From an uncultured Oxalobacteraceae bacterium (GTDB taxonomy: Bacteria; Pseudomonadota; Gammaproteobacteria; Burkholderiales; Burkholderiaceae), in assembly GCA_946478765.1 (NCBI GenBank), contig CAMLDH010000211.1:1-6905 (forward strand): a DNA stretch of 6,905 nt. The letters run 5' to 3'. Below are positions 1-6,215 of the stretch, in pieces. Made by a program: the position numbers and the translations under genes. The notes beneath the pieces are model-generated. The model ran no database searches and had not been told where the DNA came from. It was given only the letters and a program-made list of their open reading frames with translations. Each line of letters starts with the position of its first letter. The stretch's first letter is position 1.

Positions 1-2
1 TC

Positions 3-905
3 GTCGGCAAGCACCTGCTGGAATCCATCGCGGCCACGCTGGGCGACGCCGCCACCGCACCGCTGCTGGACGCCTGGAAGGAAGCGTATAACTCGCTGGC
101 CAGGCTGCTGATCGAAGCGGAAGCGAAGATGTACAGCACGGCCGGCATCGAGCCGGGCGAGACCCGTCCGATGCGGGTAACCGACGTGAAGCCGGAAAGC
201 TGCAACGTGCTGTCGATCCGCTTCGTGCCGGCCGACGGCAAGCCGGTGCCGGCCTTCAAGCCGGGCCAGTACGTCAGCGTCGCCGTCGACCTGCCGGACG
301 GCCGCCACCAGCTGCGCCAGTACAGCCTGTCCGACGCGCCCAACGGCGAGAGCCTGCGCATTTCCGTCAAGCGCGAAGACGGGCAGGACGATACGCCGGC
401 CGGTGAAGTGTCGAACTGGCTGCACGCCAACGTGCAGGTGGGCGCCACGCTGCAGGTGTCGCACCCGTTCGGCGAATTCACGCCGGAGACCGAAGGCGAC
501 AAGCCGCTCGTGCTGCTGTCGGCCGGCGTCGGCGTGACGCCGATGGTGTCCGCCCTCAAGCGCGTCGCGGCCGTCAACCCGCAGCGCCGCGTGATCTTCG
601 CCCATGCGGCCCGCGACGCGGCCCATCATGCGCTGCGCGCGGAAGTCGAAGCGCTGCGTGCGACGATGCCGAATCTGTCGGTCGTCACCTTCCACGAGGA
701 TGCGCAAGGCACCGCCGACGTCATCGAAGGCAGCATGGACGTGGCCAAGCTGCCGGCCTGGCCGGTGGAAGAAGCGAGCGTGTATCTGTGCGGTCCGCAC
801 AAGTTCATGCAGGCGCAGTGGCTCGGCCTGCTGAATGCGGGTGTGCCGGCCGGGCGGCTGCACCGCGAGGTGTTTGGGCCGGAACTGCTCGACCACCTGC
901 TCTGA
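3..905 (+). CDS. hmp: Flavohemoglobin (nitric oxide dioxygenase), 5'-truncated by window edge
   Basis: Flavohemoglobins oxidise nitric oxide to nitrate in the cytoplasm, using O2, haem, FAD and NAD(P)H. The frame is open from base 3, so the ATG at 129 is internal. The 300 visible residues lack about the first 100 of a roughly 400-residue family, so the haem-pocket part of the globin is outside the window. Visible parts in order: the end of the globin domain (VGKHLLESIAATLGD, then WKEAYNSLARLLIEAEAKMY); an FAD-binding barrel with RQYSLSD (codons from 315) and VKRE..GEVSNWLH; and an NAD-binding domain with LLSAGVGVTPM (from 513), YLCGPHKFM (from 783) and the family-typical EVFGPE near the C-terminus. 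Codons are strongly G/C-ending, unlike the genes to the right. An intrinsic terminator follows about 70 bp after the stop. No promoter is visible, so NO-responsive control cannot be judged. Confidence 0.93.
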   Translation, partial: VGKHLLESIAATLGDAATAPLLDAWKEAYNSLARLLIEAEAKMYSTAGIEPGETRPMRVTDVKPESCNVLSIRFVPADGKPVPAFKPGQYVSVAVDLPDGRHQLRQYSLSDAPNGESLRISVKREDGQDDTPAGEVSNWLHANVQVGATLQVSHPFGEFTPETEGDKPLVLLSAGVGVTPMVSALKRVAAVNPQRRVIFAHAARDAAHHALRAEVEALRATMPNLSVVTFHEDAQGTADVIEGSMDVAKLPAWPVEEASVYLCGPHKFMQAQWLGLLNAGVPAGRLHREVFGPELLDHLL

Positions 906-910
906 GCATA

Positions 911-964
911 CATTCGTTGAACGCGTGGACGGCTCGCCGTCCACCCTGCCCGAATGCGTTCAAC
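911..964. repeat. Nested inverted repeat downstream of hmp
   Basis: An inner perfect 8-bp stem GTGGACGG (925-932) / CCGTCCAC (937-944) has a CTCG tetraloop. Directly outside it, GTTGAACGC (916-924) pairs perfectly with GCGTTCAAC (956-964), leaving an 11-nt bulge (945-955) on the 3' side. A competing pairing is CATTCG (911-916) with CGAATG (951-956). No T-tract follows, so this is not itself a canonical intrinsic terminator. It may protect the hmp mRNA 3' end or be a dispersed intergenic repeat. The pairing is seen directly; the function is inferred. Confidence 0.6.
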
Positions 965-974
965 CGACGCATGG

Positions 975-1005
975 AATCGCCGGCTCGTATGCGGGCGATT
1001 TTTTT
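975..1005 (+). terminator. Intrinsic terminator of hmp
   Basis: The stem AATCGCC (975-981) / GGCGATT (994-1000) has a 12-nt loop and runs into seven consecutive T residues (999-1005). It lies about 70 bp after the hmp stop on the same strand and is the best-formed terminator in the window. Read on the opposite strand it has no T-tract after the stem, so it is directional. Confidence 0.82.
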
Positions 1006-1027
1006 AATTCACGATCTGCACAGGCTT

Positions 1028-1051
1028 ACCGCTCACCGACCGCTGAGCGGT
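1028..1051. repeat. 8-bp inverted repeat at the left edge of the duplicated remnant
   Basis: ACCGCTCA (1028-1035) and TGAGCGGT (1044-1051) are a perfect inverted repeat around an 8-nt spacer. Its right arm ends at the base where similarity to the intact receptor gene stops (about 1051, matching 4194). It could mark a recombination or deletion breakpoint, or coincide by chance. Confidence 0.5.
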
Positions 1052-1251
1052 TCAGTGGTAATTACCTGGGTCGGCGTCGATGTTTCCCAGTCGGTGCGCT
1101 TGATGCGCGTACCAACGACTTCTACCGTTTCAGAGGCTTTCAGCTCTTGCGCATCTGCGGGCTGATTGACGACGGGGTTGATGGTTGTGGCAAATGCCAA
1201 AGCGAGTGCGGGCTTTGCGCGCAATATTTTCTTCTTGTTCATCATTGACAT
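1033..1251 (-). pseudogene. TonB-dependent receptor N-terminal fragment (truncated duplicate)
   Basis: The fragment encodes 72 residues. The first 65 are identical to the start of the intact receptor at 1677-4394: the signal peptide, a TonB-box-like ETVEVVG and the beginning of the plug (WETSTPTQVIT). It then diverges (TEPLSGR) and stops. Over about 235 bp from codon 65 out through the RBS, I count one mismatch with the intact copy, and it is synonymous. Without most of the plug and all of the barrel it cannot work as a receptor, although the RBS and start are preserved. It is part of a larger decayed copy (about 1051-1646) that also contains pieces of the TPR gene. The true start is probably codon 3 (1245), as argued for the intact gene. 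Confidence 0.88.
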
Positions 1252-1343
1252 CTCCTCTAGCTCCCATCAACGAAGAAGAATTGCGGAGCAAGGTCTTGAT
1301 GCGTCAAGACTCACCTTGGTTACGGTGGTTTAAATATTGAGAT
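1051..1343. repeat. Direct repeat, copy A segment 1 (matches 4194-4487)
   Basis: This segment matches 4194-4487 in the same orientation and covers receptor codons 1-65 or so, the RBS and about 90 bp of leader. The part up to about 1290 is nearly identical. The last 55 bp or so (1290-1343) carry roughly eight substitutions and one 1-bp indel. Similarity stops at 1343, where the sequence jumps to material matching 5203. Confidence 0.9.
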
Positions 1344-1442
1344 AGGCGTATCGAGATTTCCGGTTCCGATATCAGGGCCGCTGAGGCGCACGCTACTGGC
1401 CAGGCGCAGGATTATCTTAAGCGTACCGGCGCGCAGATTCTT
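1344..1442. repeat. Direct repeat, copy A segment 2 (matches 5203-5301)
   Basis: This is a 99-bp segment with two mismatches (GCG for GTG, TAT for TAC) relative to 5203-5301 inside the TPR gene. Relative to the intact locus, about 715 bp (4488-5202) were lost before it and 595 bp (5302-5896) after it. I see no microhomology longer than about 2 bp at either join. Confidence 0.92.
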
Positions 1443-1636
1443 CTCAGAGCAACCTTGGCATCGCGCTTGGCATCTTGGGCGAGCGGGAACGTAACGCCAC
1501 CTACCTGACAGCGGCGATAAACGCCTTCGAAGCAGCCCATAGCGTGTATCAACAGAGCGGCATGACTCAGCATGACGCGTACTTCGAGAAGATGTTGCAA
1601 TCGCTCAGGCAGCGTGTCGCCCAACTTCAACGATGA
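1344..1636 (+). pseudogene. TPR-protein gene remnant: two fused segments, start and middle deleted
   Basis: Bases 1344-1442 match codons 163-195 of the intact TPR gene (RRIEISGSDI through GAQIL) with two differences. Bases 1443-1636 match its 3' end from 5897 to the stop, with five. The 595 bp between them in the intact copy are missing, and 595 is not a multiple of three, so the second piece is out of frame and translation would end soon after the join. The 5' end, including start codon, N-tail and membrane segment, is also gone. Most differences would change an amino acid (V to A, Y to H, T to M, T to V), as expected after loss of constraint. If read in its original frame the second piece keeps the original stop codon (1634-1636). 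Confidence 0.88.
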
Positions 1637-1646
1637 TCCCTGTTTT
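1443..1646. repeat. Direct repeat, copy A segment 3 (matches 5897-6100)
   Basis: About 204 bp match the 3' end of the TPR gene and 10 bp beyond its stop, with five mismatches, three of them clustered just before the conserved CAACTTCAACGATGA. Similarity ends in the T-run at 1643-1647. An imperfect hairpin, GATCCCTG (1635-1642) / CAGGCATC (1648-1655) with a TTTTT loop and one mismatch, spans this edge. Only 30 bp separate it from the stop codon of the intact receptor. Confidence 0.9.
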
Positions 1647-1676
1647 TCAGGCATCCGAATTTCCAAAACCGCTTCT

Positions 1677-4388
1677 TTACTGAAACGTGTAGTTCATCCA
1701 TATGTTGAAATAACGACCGTAGGGGTTGTGAAAGTTCGGGTTGTAACCGAGATCGATGTTGTTCGGGTCAAGCGGCGCCGGTTTGTTCAGGAGGTTGCGC
1801 ACGCCAAACCCCACGTCCAGATTCTTCACGCCGGTATATCCAACGGAAAGATCGACCGTTGTCCAAGGCTTGATCCTGCAGCCATACTTTTCCAGATATT
1901 CTTGATGTGCCGTATAGCAAGCGTTGGCGCTATCGCCATAGCGCCAACCTGATACATGATTGACTCGTCCCGTTACGGCATATTTGCGGTAGCTCCAGGT
2001 CGCCGTCAAACTGCCCTTGAAACGAGGCAAGTCAGCACCTCCTGCATACTCGATGTATGGCGTGTCGTCACGCAGTTTGTACTTGTACTCAATGAGGTAG
2101 TTGCCGTTGAACTGCATTGTAAGCTTGCCCCACGCGCCCAGCGAATGACGAAACGTGGATTCAATGTCTACCCCCCGCGTGACGGTGCGGCCACTGTTGA
2201 TGAACTCAAGGATGGTGCTTTGGATCGGCCCGGAGTTCGGTATGCCGGGAATCCAGGTCGCGGGATTGGGATTGCGAATGACTGCGCCGGGGAATTGCGC
2301 CTCGTGATTGATAACGAACTGCGGCCTTAAATAGGTAATTTCGTTGGTCCGGCTGATCCGATAAAAGTCGATAGTCAAACCGATCTTGGCGTTAGGCGCA
2401 AATATCAGGCCGAGCGTCTGGTTATCGGATTTTTCGGGTTTCAGATCCGGGTTGGCGCGAACCAGCGCAGAGCCGGTAAAGCTACAATCCTCCGTCGTGC
2501 CCCCCAGCCCGCCGCAGCGAAGCGGATCGGACAGGCCGGGGATGAATGACTGCACATTCGAGCTGCCGATGGTCGACAGCGAGGGAGCGTGAAAGCCTTC
2601 GGCATACGTGGCCCGCAGCGCAAGCGAATCGATCGGCTTCCATTTGATTCCCAGTTGGGGCGTGGTCGAGTTGCCATAATCGCTGTAATGGTCGTACCGA
2701 AGCGCCAGCTGGGTTTCTACCCGCTTCGCGAACGGTGCCGACAGTTCCGCAAAGACGGATCCGATGCGTCGATTTCCTTGCGCTTGCGTGCCGCCTACGC
2801 CAATGATGTCGCCATTGACGACGCGCATATCGGGATTGACGGCAAGCTCTTCCTTGCGCGCTTCAACGCCGGCCACGAGGGCCAACGGTCCACCTTCCAG
2901 GTTCATTAATTCACGAGAGCCCTTCAAATCCCAGCTTGTGTCGGTAGTCGTGCCGGTTTCGCGAATGCGCGGACTGATGCTTGCCAGCGTCTGCGGCGAA
3001 TTGTTGCCGAAAGGCCGATAGGCTTGCGTGTCGATCGCATTCACCACCGCAGGAAAATAAAGTTGACCTTTGTCTTCCATGTCCCGATCGATTCTCATGT
3101 GCGAGAAGGCGCTTTCCCAATTCCAACCCGCTCCCGAACCCTTGGCGCCGACCAACAGACGGCTAGTGTCGATCGTTACATCGCGCATGACTGGACCGAC
3201 GTCGCCAAAGTGATAGCGTAATGCAACCGGAACGCCTACGGGATTATCCGGGTGGCCGGCCGGAAGAACGAACCGGAATAAATTACGATGGCCGTCTTGG
3301 GAAAACCAGATGGTGCCGGCTTCCGAGACGCCGTTGGGCGGAAGGACGTATGTGCTTGTGACGCGAGAAAGTCCAAACTCAGTGAAGAGCGACAGATTGC
3401 GAGTGATGTCAAAATTGATGCCGCCGGAGAGGGCATTGCTGTGCTGTGCATCGACAAGGTTAATGACTCCGTATGGGTTGTACCCGCAACTGCCGTTGGT
3501 TAGGACAAGTGCCGCCGGGCAGCGTGGGTCGCGGTCTGCAAAAGTAGTAAACGTGCCACTTCCAGGCACGCCTTCACGGAAGTAATTGCCCGGATAGGAC
3601 AGGCTGGACGCTTCGACCGTGTTGCGGGAAAACAGCTGCGTCAAATCGCTTTCAGCGACATTGTGCGTATCCACCAGCCGGGTGGCGTTACGCCTGGAAT
3701 CGGAGAGCGTGAGAAAACCGTTATAGCCTGCCTTGTCATCCTGAGCAGGATTCCCGAAGGTCAAAGTACCGTAGGTATCACGGTTGCCAAATTCGCCCTC
3801 ATGATTTGTGCTGTAGTTCGTCCCTGCTTCCACGCCTCGGTAATCCTTGCGCAAAACGATGTTGACCACCCCAGCCATTGCGTCCGACCCATAAATGGCT
3901 GAAGCGCCGCTCTTTAGCACTTCAATGCGCTCGATGGCCGACAGCGGAATGGCGTTCAGATTAAAAAGCTGCGACTGCCCAATATTCGGATCGGCGTAGG
4001 GCGATGCGGCAATGCGCCGGCCATTGACCAAAACCAGCGTCGCTTGCGAACCGAGACCGCGCAGCGATATTGTGGATACGCCCGATGCAAAACTGTCGCC
4101 TAATAAAGTCAAATCTTGAATGTTTCTGCTGCTGCTCGATGGAATGTTGCCAAGCAGTTCGCCCACAGATACGGCGCCGGAATTGCGAATCTCTTCGGCG
4201 GTAATTACCTGGGTCGGCGTCGAAGTTTCCCAGTCGGTGCGCTTGATGCGCGTACCAACGACTTCTACCGTTTCAGAGGCTTTCAGCTCTTGCGCATCTG
4301 CGGGCTGATTGACGACGGGGTTGATGGTTGTGGCAAATGCCAAAGCGAGTGCGGGCTTTGCGCGCAATATTTTCTTCTTGTTCATCAT
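1677..4388 (-). CDS. TonB-dependent outer-membrane receptor
   Basis: Receptors of this family import scarce ligands (iron chelates, vitamins, sugars, peptides) across the outer membrane, driven by TonB-ExbB-ExbD. Counting from the first ATG (4394, 905 codons): signal peptide about 3-35 (KKK, hydrophobic core, ADAQ); TonB-box-like ETVEVVG (41-47); plug about 55-185, with ISLRGLGSQATLVLVNGRR and IERIEVLKSGASAIYGSDA; then a beta-barrel with AEGFHAPS, NPDLKPEKS, GVRNLLNK and a terminal NYTFQ. The six cysteines form three close pairs (292/303, 627/637, 826/839), probably disulfides in surface loops. AGGAG lies directly against the first ATG but 6 nt before the codon-3 ATG at 4388, so I prefer 4388. 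No STN domain or anti-sigma partner is seen, and the ligand cannot be read from sequence. It is divergent from the TPR gene, and its 5' end is duplicated at 1033-1251. Confidence 0.95.
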   Translation of the reverse strand: MMNKKKILRAKPALALAFATTINPVVNQPADAQELKASETVEVVGTRIKRTDWETSTPTQVITAEEIRNSGAVSVGELLGNIPSSSSRNIQDLTLLGDSFASGVSTISLRGLGSQATLVLVNGRRIAASPYADPNIGQSQLFNLNAIPLSAIERIEVLKSGASAIYGSDAMAGVVNIVLRKDYRGVEAGTNYSTNHEGEFGNRDTYGTLTFGNPAQDDKAGYNGFLTLSDSRRNATRLVDTHNVAESDLTQLFSRNTVEASSLSYPGNYFREGVPGSGTFTTFADRDPRCPAALVLTNGSCGYNPYGVINLVDAQHSNALSGGINFDITRNLSLFTEFGLSRVTSTYVLPPNGVSEAGTIWFSQDGHRNLFRFVLPAGHPDNPVGVPVALRYHFGDVGPVMRDVTIDTSRLLVGAKGSGAGWNWESAFSHMRIDRDMEDKGQLYFPAVVNAIDTQAYRPFGNNSPQTLASISPRIRETGTTTDTSWDLKGSRELMNLEGGPLALVAGVEARKEELAVNPDMRVVNGDIIGVGGTQAQGNRRIGSVFAELSAPFAKRVETQLALRYDHYSDYGNSTTPQLGIKWKPIDSLALRATYAEGFHAPSLSTIGSSNVQSFIPGLSDPLRCGGLGGTTEDCSFTGSALVRANPDLKPEKSDNQTLGLIFAPNAKIGLTIDFYRISRTNEITYLRPQFVINHEAQFPGAVIRNPNPATWIPGIPNSGPIQSTILEFINSGRTVTRGVDIESTFRHSLGAWGKLTMQFNGNYLIEYKYKLRDDTPYIEYAGGADLPRFKGSLTATWSYRKYAVTGRVNHVSGWRYGDSANACYTAHQEYLEKYGCRIKPWTTVDLSVGYTGVKNLDVGFGVRNLLNKPAPLDPNNIDLGYNPNFHNPYGRYFNIWMNYTFQ

Positions 4389-4394
4389 TGACAT

Positions 4395-4399
4395 CTCCT
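4395..4399 (-). promoter_or_regulatory. Ribosome binding site of the receptor gene, deciding its start
   Basis: Read on the minus strand, AGGAG is followed immediately by ATG TCA ATG ATG AAC. Spacing is 0 nt to the first ATG, 6 nt to the third codon (4388) and 9 nt to the fourth (4385). Normal spacing favours 4388, with 4385 possible. The same arrangement is preserved in the remnant copy (ATGs at 1251, 1245 and 1242). Confidence 0.7.
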
Positions 4400-4716
4400 C
4401 TAGCTCCCATCAACGAAGAAGAATTGCGGAGCAAGGTTGTGATGCGTCAGAACTTCACCTTGGTTACAGTGGTCTAAATACTAAGATTTACGACAATCGA
4501 TTTTGTTCAAATTCGGTTTGTGACACTGCTTTGATCAAGGACAAAACCTCTGCCACGACCAAGCCTATCGAGGACGAATGTTTCCGCTCTTGATCCGTCA
4601 ATATTTATTCGAATCCCGTTTTTACCCTTGTGAAACTCGGCTAATTCCAGTTCAAGGTTCTGGTACAAACGCGCTTATGAATTCAATGTCCTCAATGACC
4701 ATGACTGTCACGGCAT
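4400..4716. promoter_or_regulatory. Divergent intergenic region between the receptor and TPR genes
   Basis: This stretch of about 320 bp must hold the promoters of both divergent genes. Bases up to 4487 have a counterpart in the remnant copy (1256-1343); 4488-4716 do not. It is more A+T-rich than the flanks. I see an 8-bp palindrome TTGATCAA (4531-4538) that could be an operator half or chance. I find no convincing -35/-10 pair on either strand, no recognisable Fur box and no RNA gene. Confidence 0.45.
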
Positions 4717-6090
4717 GTGTCGCAGGTTCAGCCGGCAATATCAGCGATTGACGCTATCCACACAGTTATGGATGAGACACCAGCGAAGAGAGAGGGTACG
4801 GCGCAGGAACCGGAGAGTAGCCCATCGAAGGTTTCAAGTGCTCCAGTGGTCGAAACCGCCGCTGAGGACAAGCCGCAGCAAGGTATCCCTTGGCTGTCGG
4901 ATTGGAAGGAAAAACTTTATGCTTGGCTGACTTCGCGTATTGGCCGGACAGGTGCGTGGCTCGTGGTGGTCCTGTTGGTGGCCGGCCTCCCGTTCCTGTG
5001 GTCTAACTGGACCACGATCCGCGAATGGCCTGGGATAAACGGGGTGATTGAGTATGCAAGGCAACCCTCCCTTCCCCATGCCAAGCCTGGGGAATATTCG
5101 GTGATAATTGCAAGACTCGACGGCGACCCCGAGGGAAAGTACGGGAAGATCGTCGAGCAATCCATCTCAGATCTTCCCGCTGTGCATGTGTATAAACTCG
5201 ACAGGCGTATCGAGATTTCCGGTTCCGATATCAGGGCCGCTGAGGTGCACGCTACTGGCCAGGCGCAGGATTACCTTAAGCGTACCGGCGCGCAGATTCT
5301 TATATGGGGCTTGGTTGTTCCGGGAGACAAGGCGGGGGTGCCCAAGCTGTGGTGGACCGTGTCCGCAGGCGCTGCGCCAGCCAAGCTGCATGAACGCTAT
5401 CCGGCGGGAAGCAGCAACGAATTGCCGCCGCTTTTTTGGACGGATCTCTTCGATGTCCTGCGGTTGCTGGTGGTTGATGAGGCGGCCACGTTCGAAGCCC
5501 AATATGGCCACTATATCGCTGACAAGTTGCTCCCCTTCATAGCAAAGGTCAGGCAACTTCTGGAAGAGAAAACCGGACTCACTAGCGAATGGAAGCCCGA
5601 TACTGTTGCAGAGGTACGTTTCACTCTCGCGAATGCACTGCTCACTTTTGGAGACCAACGAGGCAATAGTGATGCCCTTGCAGAGGCCATTGCGGCTTAC
5701 GGGGCGGTGCTGAAGGAATATACCCGAGAGCGTGCGCCGCTGGACTGGGCGATGACTCAGAACAACCTCGGCAAAGCGCTTTCGACACTGGGCGAACGGG
5801 AGAGTGGCACCGCACGCCTGGAGCAAGCCATGGCCGCCTATCGGGAGGCGCTGAAGGAATTAACCCGCGAGCGAGTGCCGCTGCAGTGGGCGACGACTCA
5901 GAGCAACCTTGGCATCGCGCTTGGCATCTTGGGCGAGCGGGAACGTAACGCCACCTACCTGACAGCGGCGATAAACGCCTTCGAAGCAGCCCATAGCGTG
6001 TATCAACAGAGCGGCATGACTCAGTATGACGCGTACTTCGAGAAGACGTTGCAATCGCTCAGGCAGCGCACCGCCCAACTTCAACGATGA
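4717..6090 (+). CDS. Membrane-anchored TPR-repeat protein of unknown function
   Basis: The 457 residues divide as follows: a hydrophilic N-tail (1-75); one transmembrane segment (about 79-95, GAWLVVVLLVAGLPFLW) with K/R on its N-side, predicting N-in and C-out; an alpha/beta-like region (about 125-225) with YSVIIARLDGD, then YLKRTGAQILIWGLVVPG; and C-terminal TPR helices from about 296. Two units are near copies 47 residues apart, each with TRER.PL.WA.TQ.NLG.AL..LGERE. TPRs bind protein partners; no catalytic motif is evident. Region 125-225 loosely recalls TolB-N/CsgG-like domains, but that is an impression. The start is uncertain: GTG 4717 lies downstream of an in-frame TGA (4702-4704), the first in-frame ATG is 4768, and neither has a good Shine-Dalgarno. 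The gene is divergent from the receptor and convergent with the HlyD fragment. Pieces of it recur at 1344-1646. Confidence 0.85.
   Translation: MSQVQPAISAIDAIHTVMDETPAKREGTAQEPESSPSKVSSAPVVETAAEDKPQQGIPWLSDWKEKLYAWLTSRIGRTGAWLVVVLLVAGLPFLWSNWTTIREWPGINGVIEYARQPSLPHAKPGEYSVIIARLDGDPEGKYGKIVEQSISDLPAVHVYKLDRRIEISGSDIRAAEVHATGQAQDYLKRTGAQILIWGLVVPGDKAGVPKLWWTVSAGAAPAKLHERYPAGSSNELPPLFWTDLFDVLRLLVVDEAATFEAQYGHYIADKLLPFIAKVRQLLEEKTGLTSEWKPDTVAEVRFTLANALLTFGDQRGNSDALAEAIAAYGAVLKEYTRERAPLDWAMTQNNLGKALSTLGERESGTARLEQAMAAYREALKELTRERVPLQWATTQSNLGIALGILGERERNATYLTAAINAFEAAHSVYQQSGMTQYDAYFEKTLQSLRQRTAQLQR
5203..5301. repeat. Direct repeat, copy B segment 2 (matches 1344-1442)
   Basis: This is the intact-locus counterpart of remnant segment 2, within the TPR gene at codons 163-195. 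It differs from the remnant at two positions. No special sequence is seen at either edge that would explain the breakpoints. Confidence 0.9.
5683..5943 (+). repeat. Two 120-bp tandem-like TPR-coding repeats (period 141 bp)
   Basis: Bases 5683-5802 and 5824-5943 are clearly similar at the DNA level and offset by exactly 141 bp (47 codons). Each encodes a unit that reads A..AY...LKE.TRER.PL.WA.TQ.NLG.AL..LGERE. This degree of nucleotide similarity suggests recent duplication, or homogenisation by recombination, of one TPR unit. Such arrays readily gain and lose units. Confidence 0.8.
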
Positions 6091-6215
6091 TCCCTGTTTT
6101 CGAGGGGGCGAGGTCAAATTCGAAACGAATCAATAGGGGCCTGAGCTTTAGCCTCAAATTCCTCTTGTAAGCCGGTGCAATAACCGAAACGCACACCACC
6201 AATGCATGGGAATCC
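6091..6215. other. Convergent intergenic region, TPR gene to HlyD fragment
   Basis: The 125 bp separate the TPR gene stop from the stop of the minus-strand HlyD fragment. The first 10 bp are shared with the remnant copy. I see only weak dyads: CCCT/AGGG around 6092-6106, ATTCG-AAA-CGAAT at 6118-6130, and a bulged TGAG/CTCA near 6152-6165. None is followed by a T-tract, so no terminator is called. Confidence 0.5.

Noticed and set aside
835..1248. 137-codon plus-strand frame from inside hmp into the remnant
   Set aside because: It overlaps the hmp end, the terminator and the antisense of the receptor fragment. Its composition is a by-product of those features.
1412..1666. Minus-strand frame similar to another at 5860-6117
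   Set aside because: The two resemble each other only because both are antisense to the duplicated 3' end of the TPR gene.
4400..4716. Fur box or sigma-70 promoter for the divergent genes
   Set aside because: TATTTA-like and TTGATC-like hexamers are present, but none has an acceptable partner at 16-18 bp, and no 19-bp Fur-type palindrome is seen.
4715..4930. Frame starting at ATG 4715 as the TPR gene start
   Set aside because: It is out of frame with the TPR protein and gives an arginine-rich shadow peptide. The real start is GTG 4717 or ATG 4768.
5167..5826. 219-codon open frame on the minus strand within the TPR gene
   Set aside because: It lies wholly antisense to a better-supported gene with a membrane segment and TPR motifs, shows no recognisable domain, and has no RBS I can defend.
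1051..6100. Insertion sequence or transposon carrying the cassette
   Set aside because: There is no transposase or integrase reading frame, no matched terminal inverted repeats at the outer edges, and no target-site duplication that I can see.
6091..6215. Intrinsic terminator between the convergent genes
   Set aside because: Only 4-5-bp or bulged stems without a T-tract are present on either strand.
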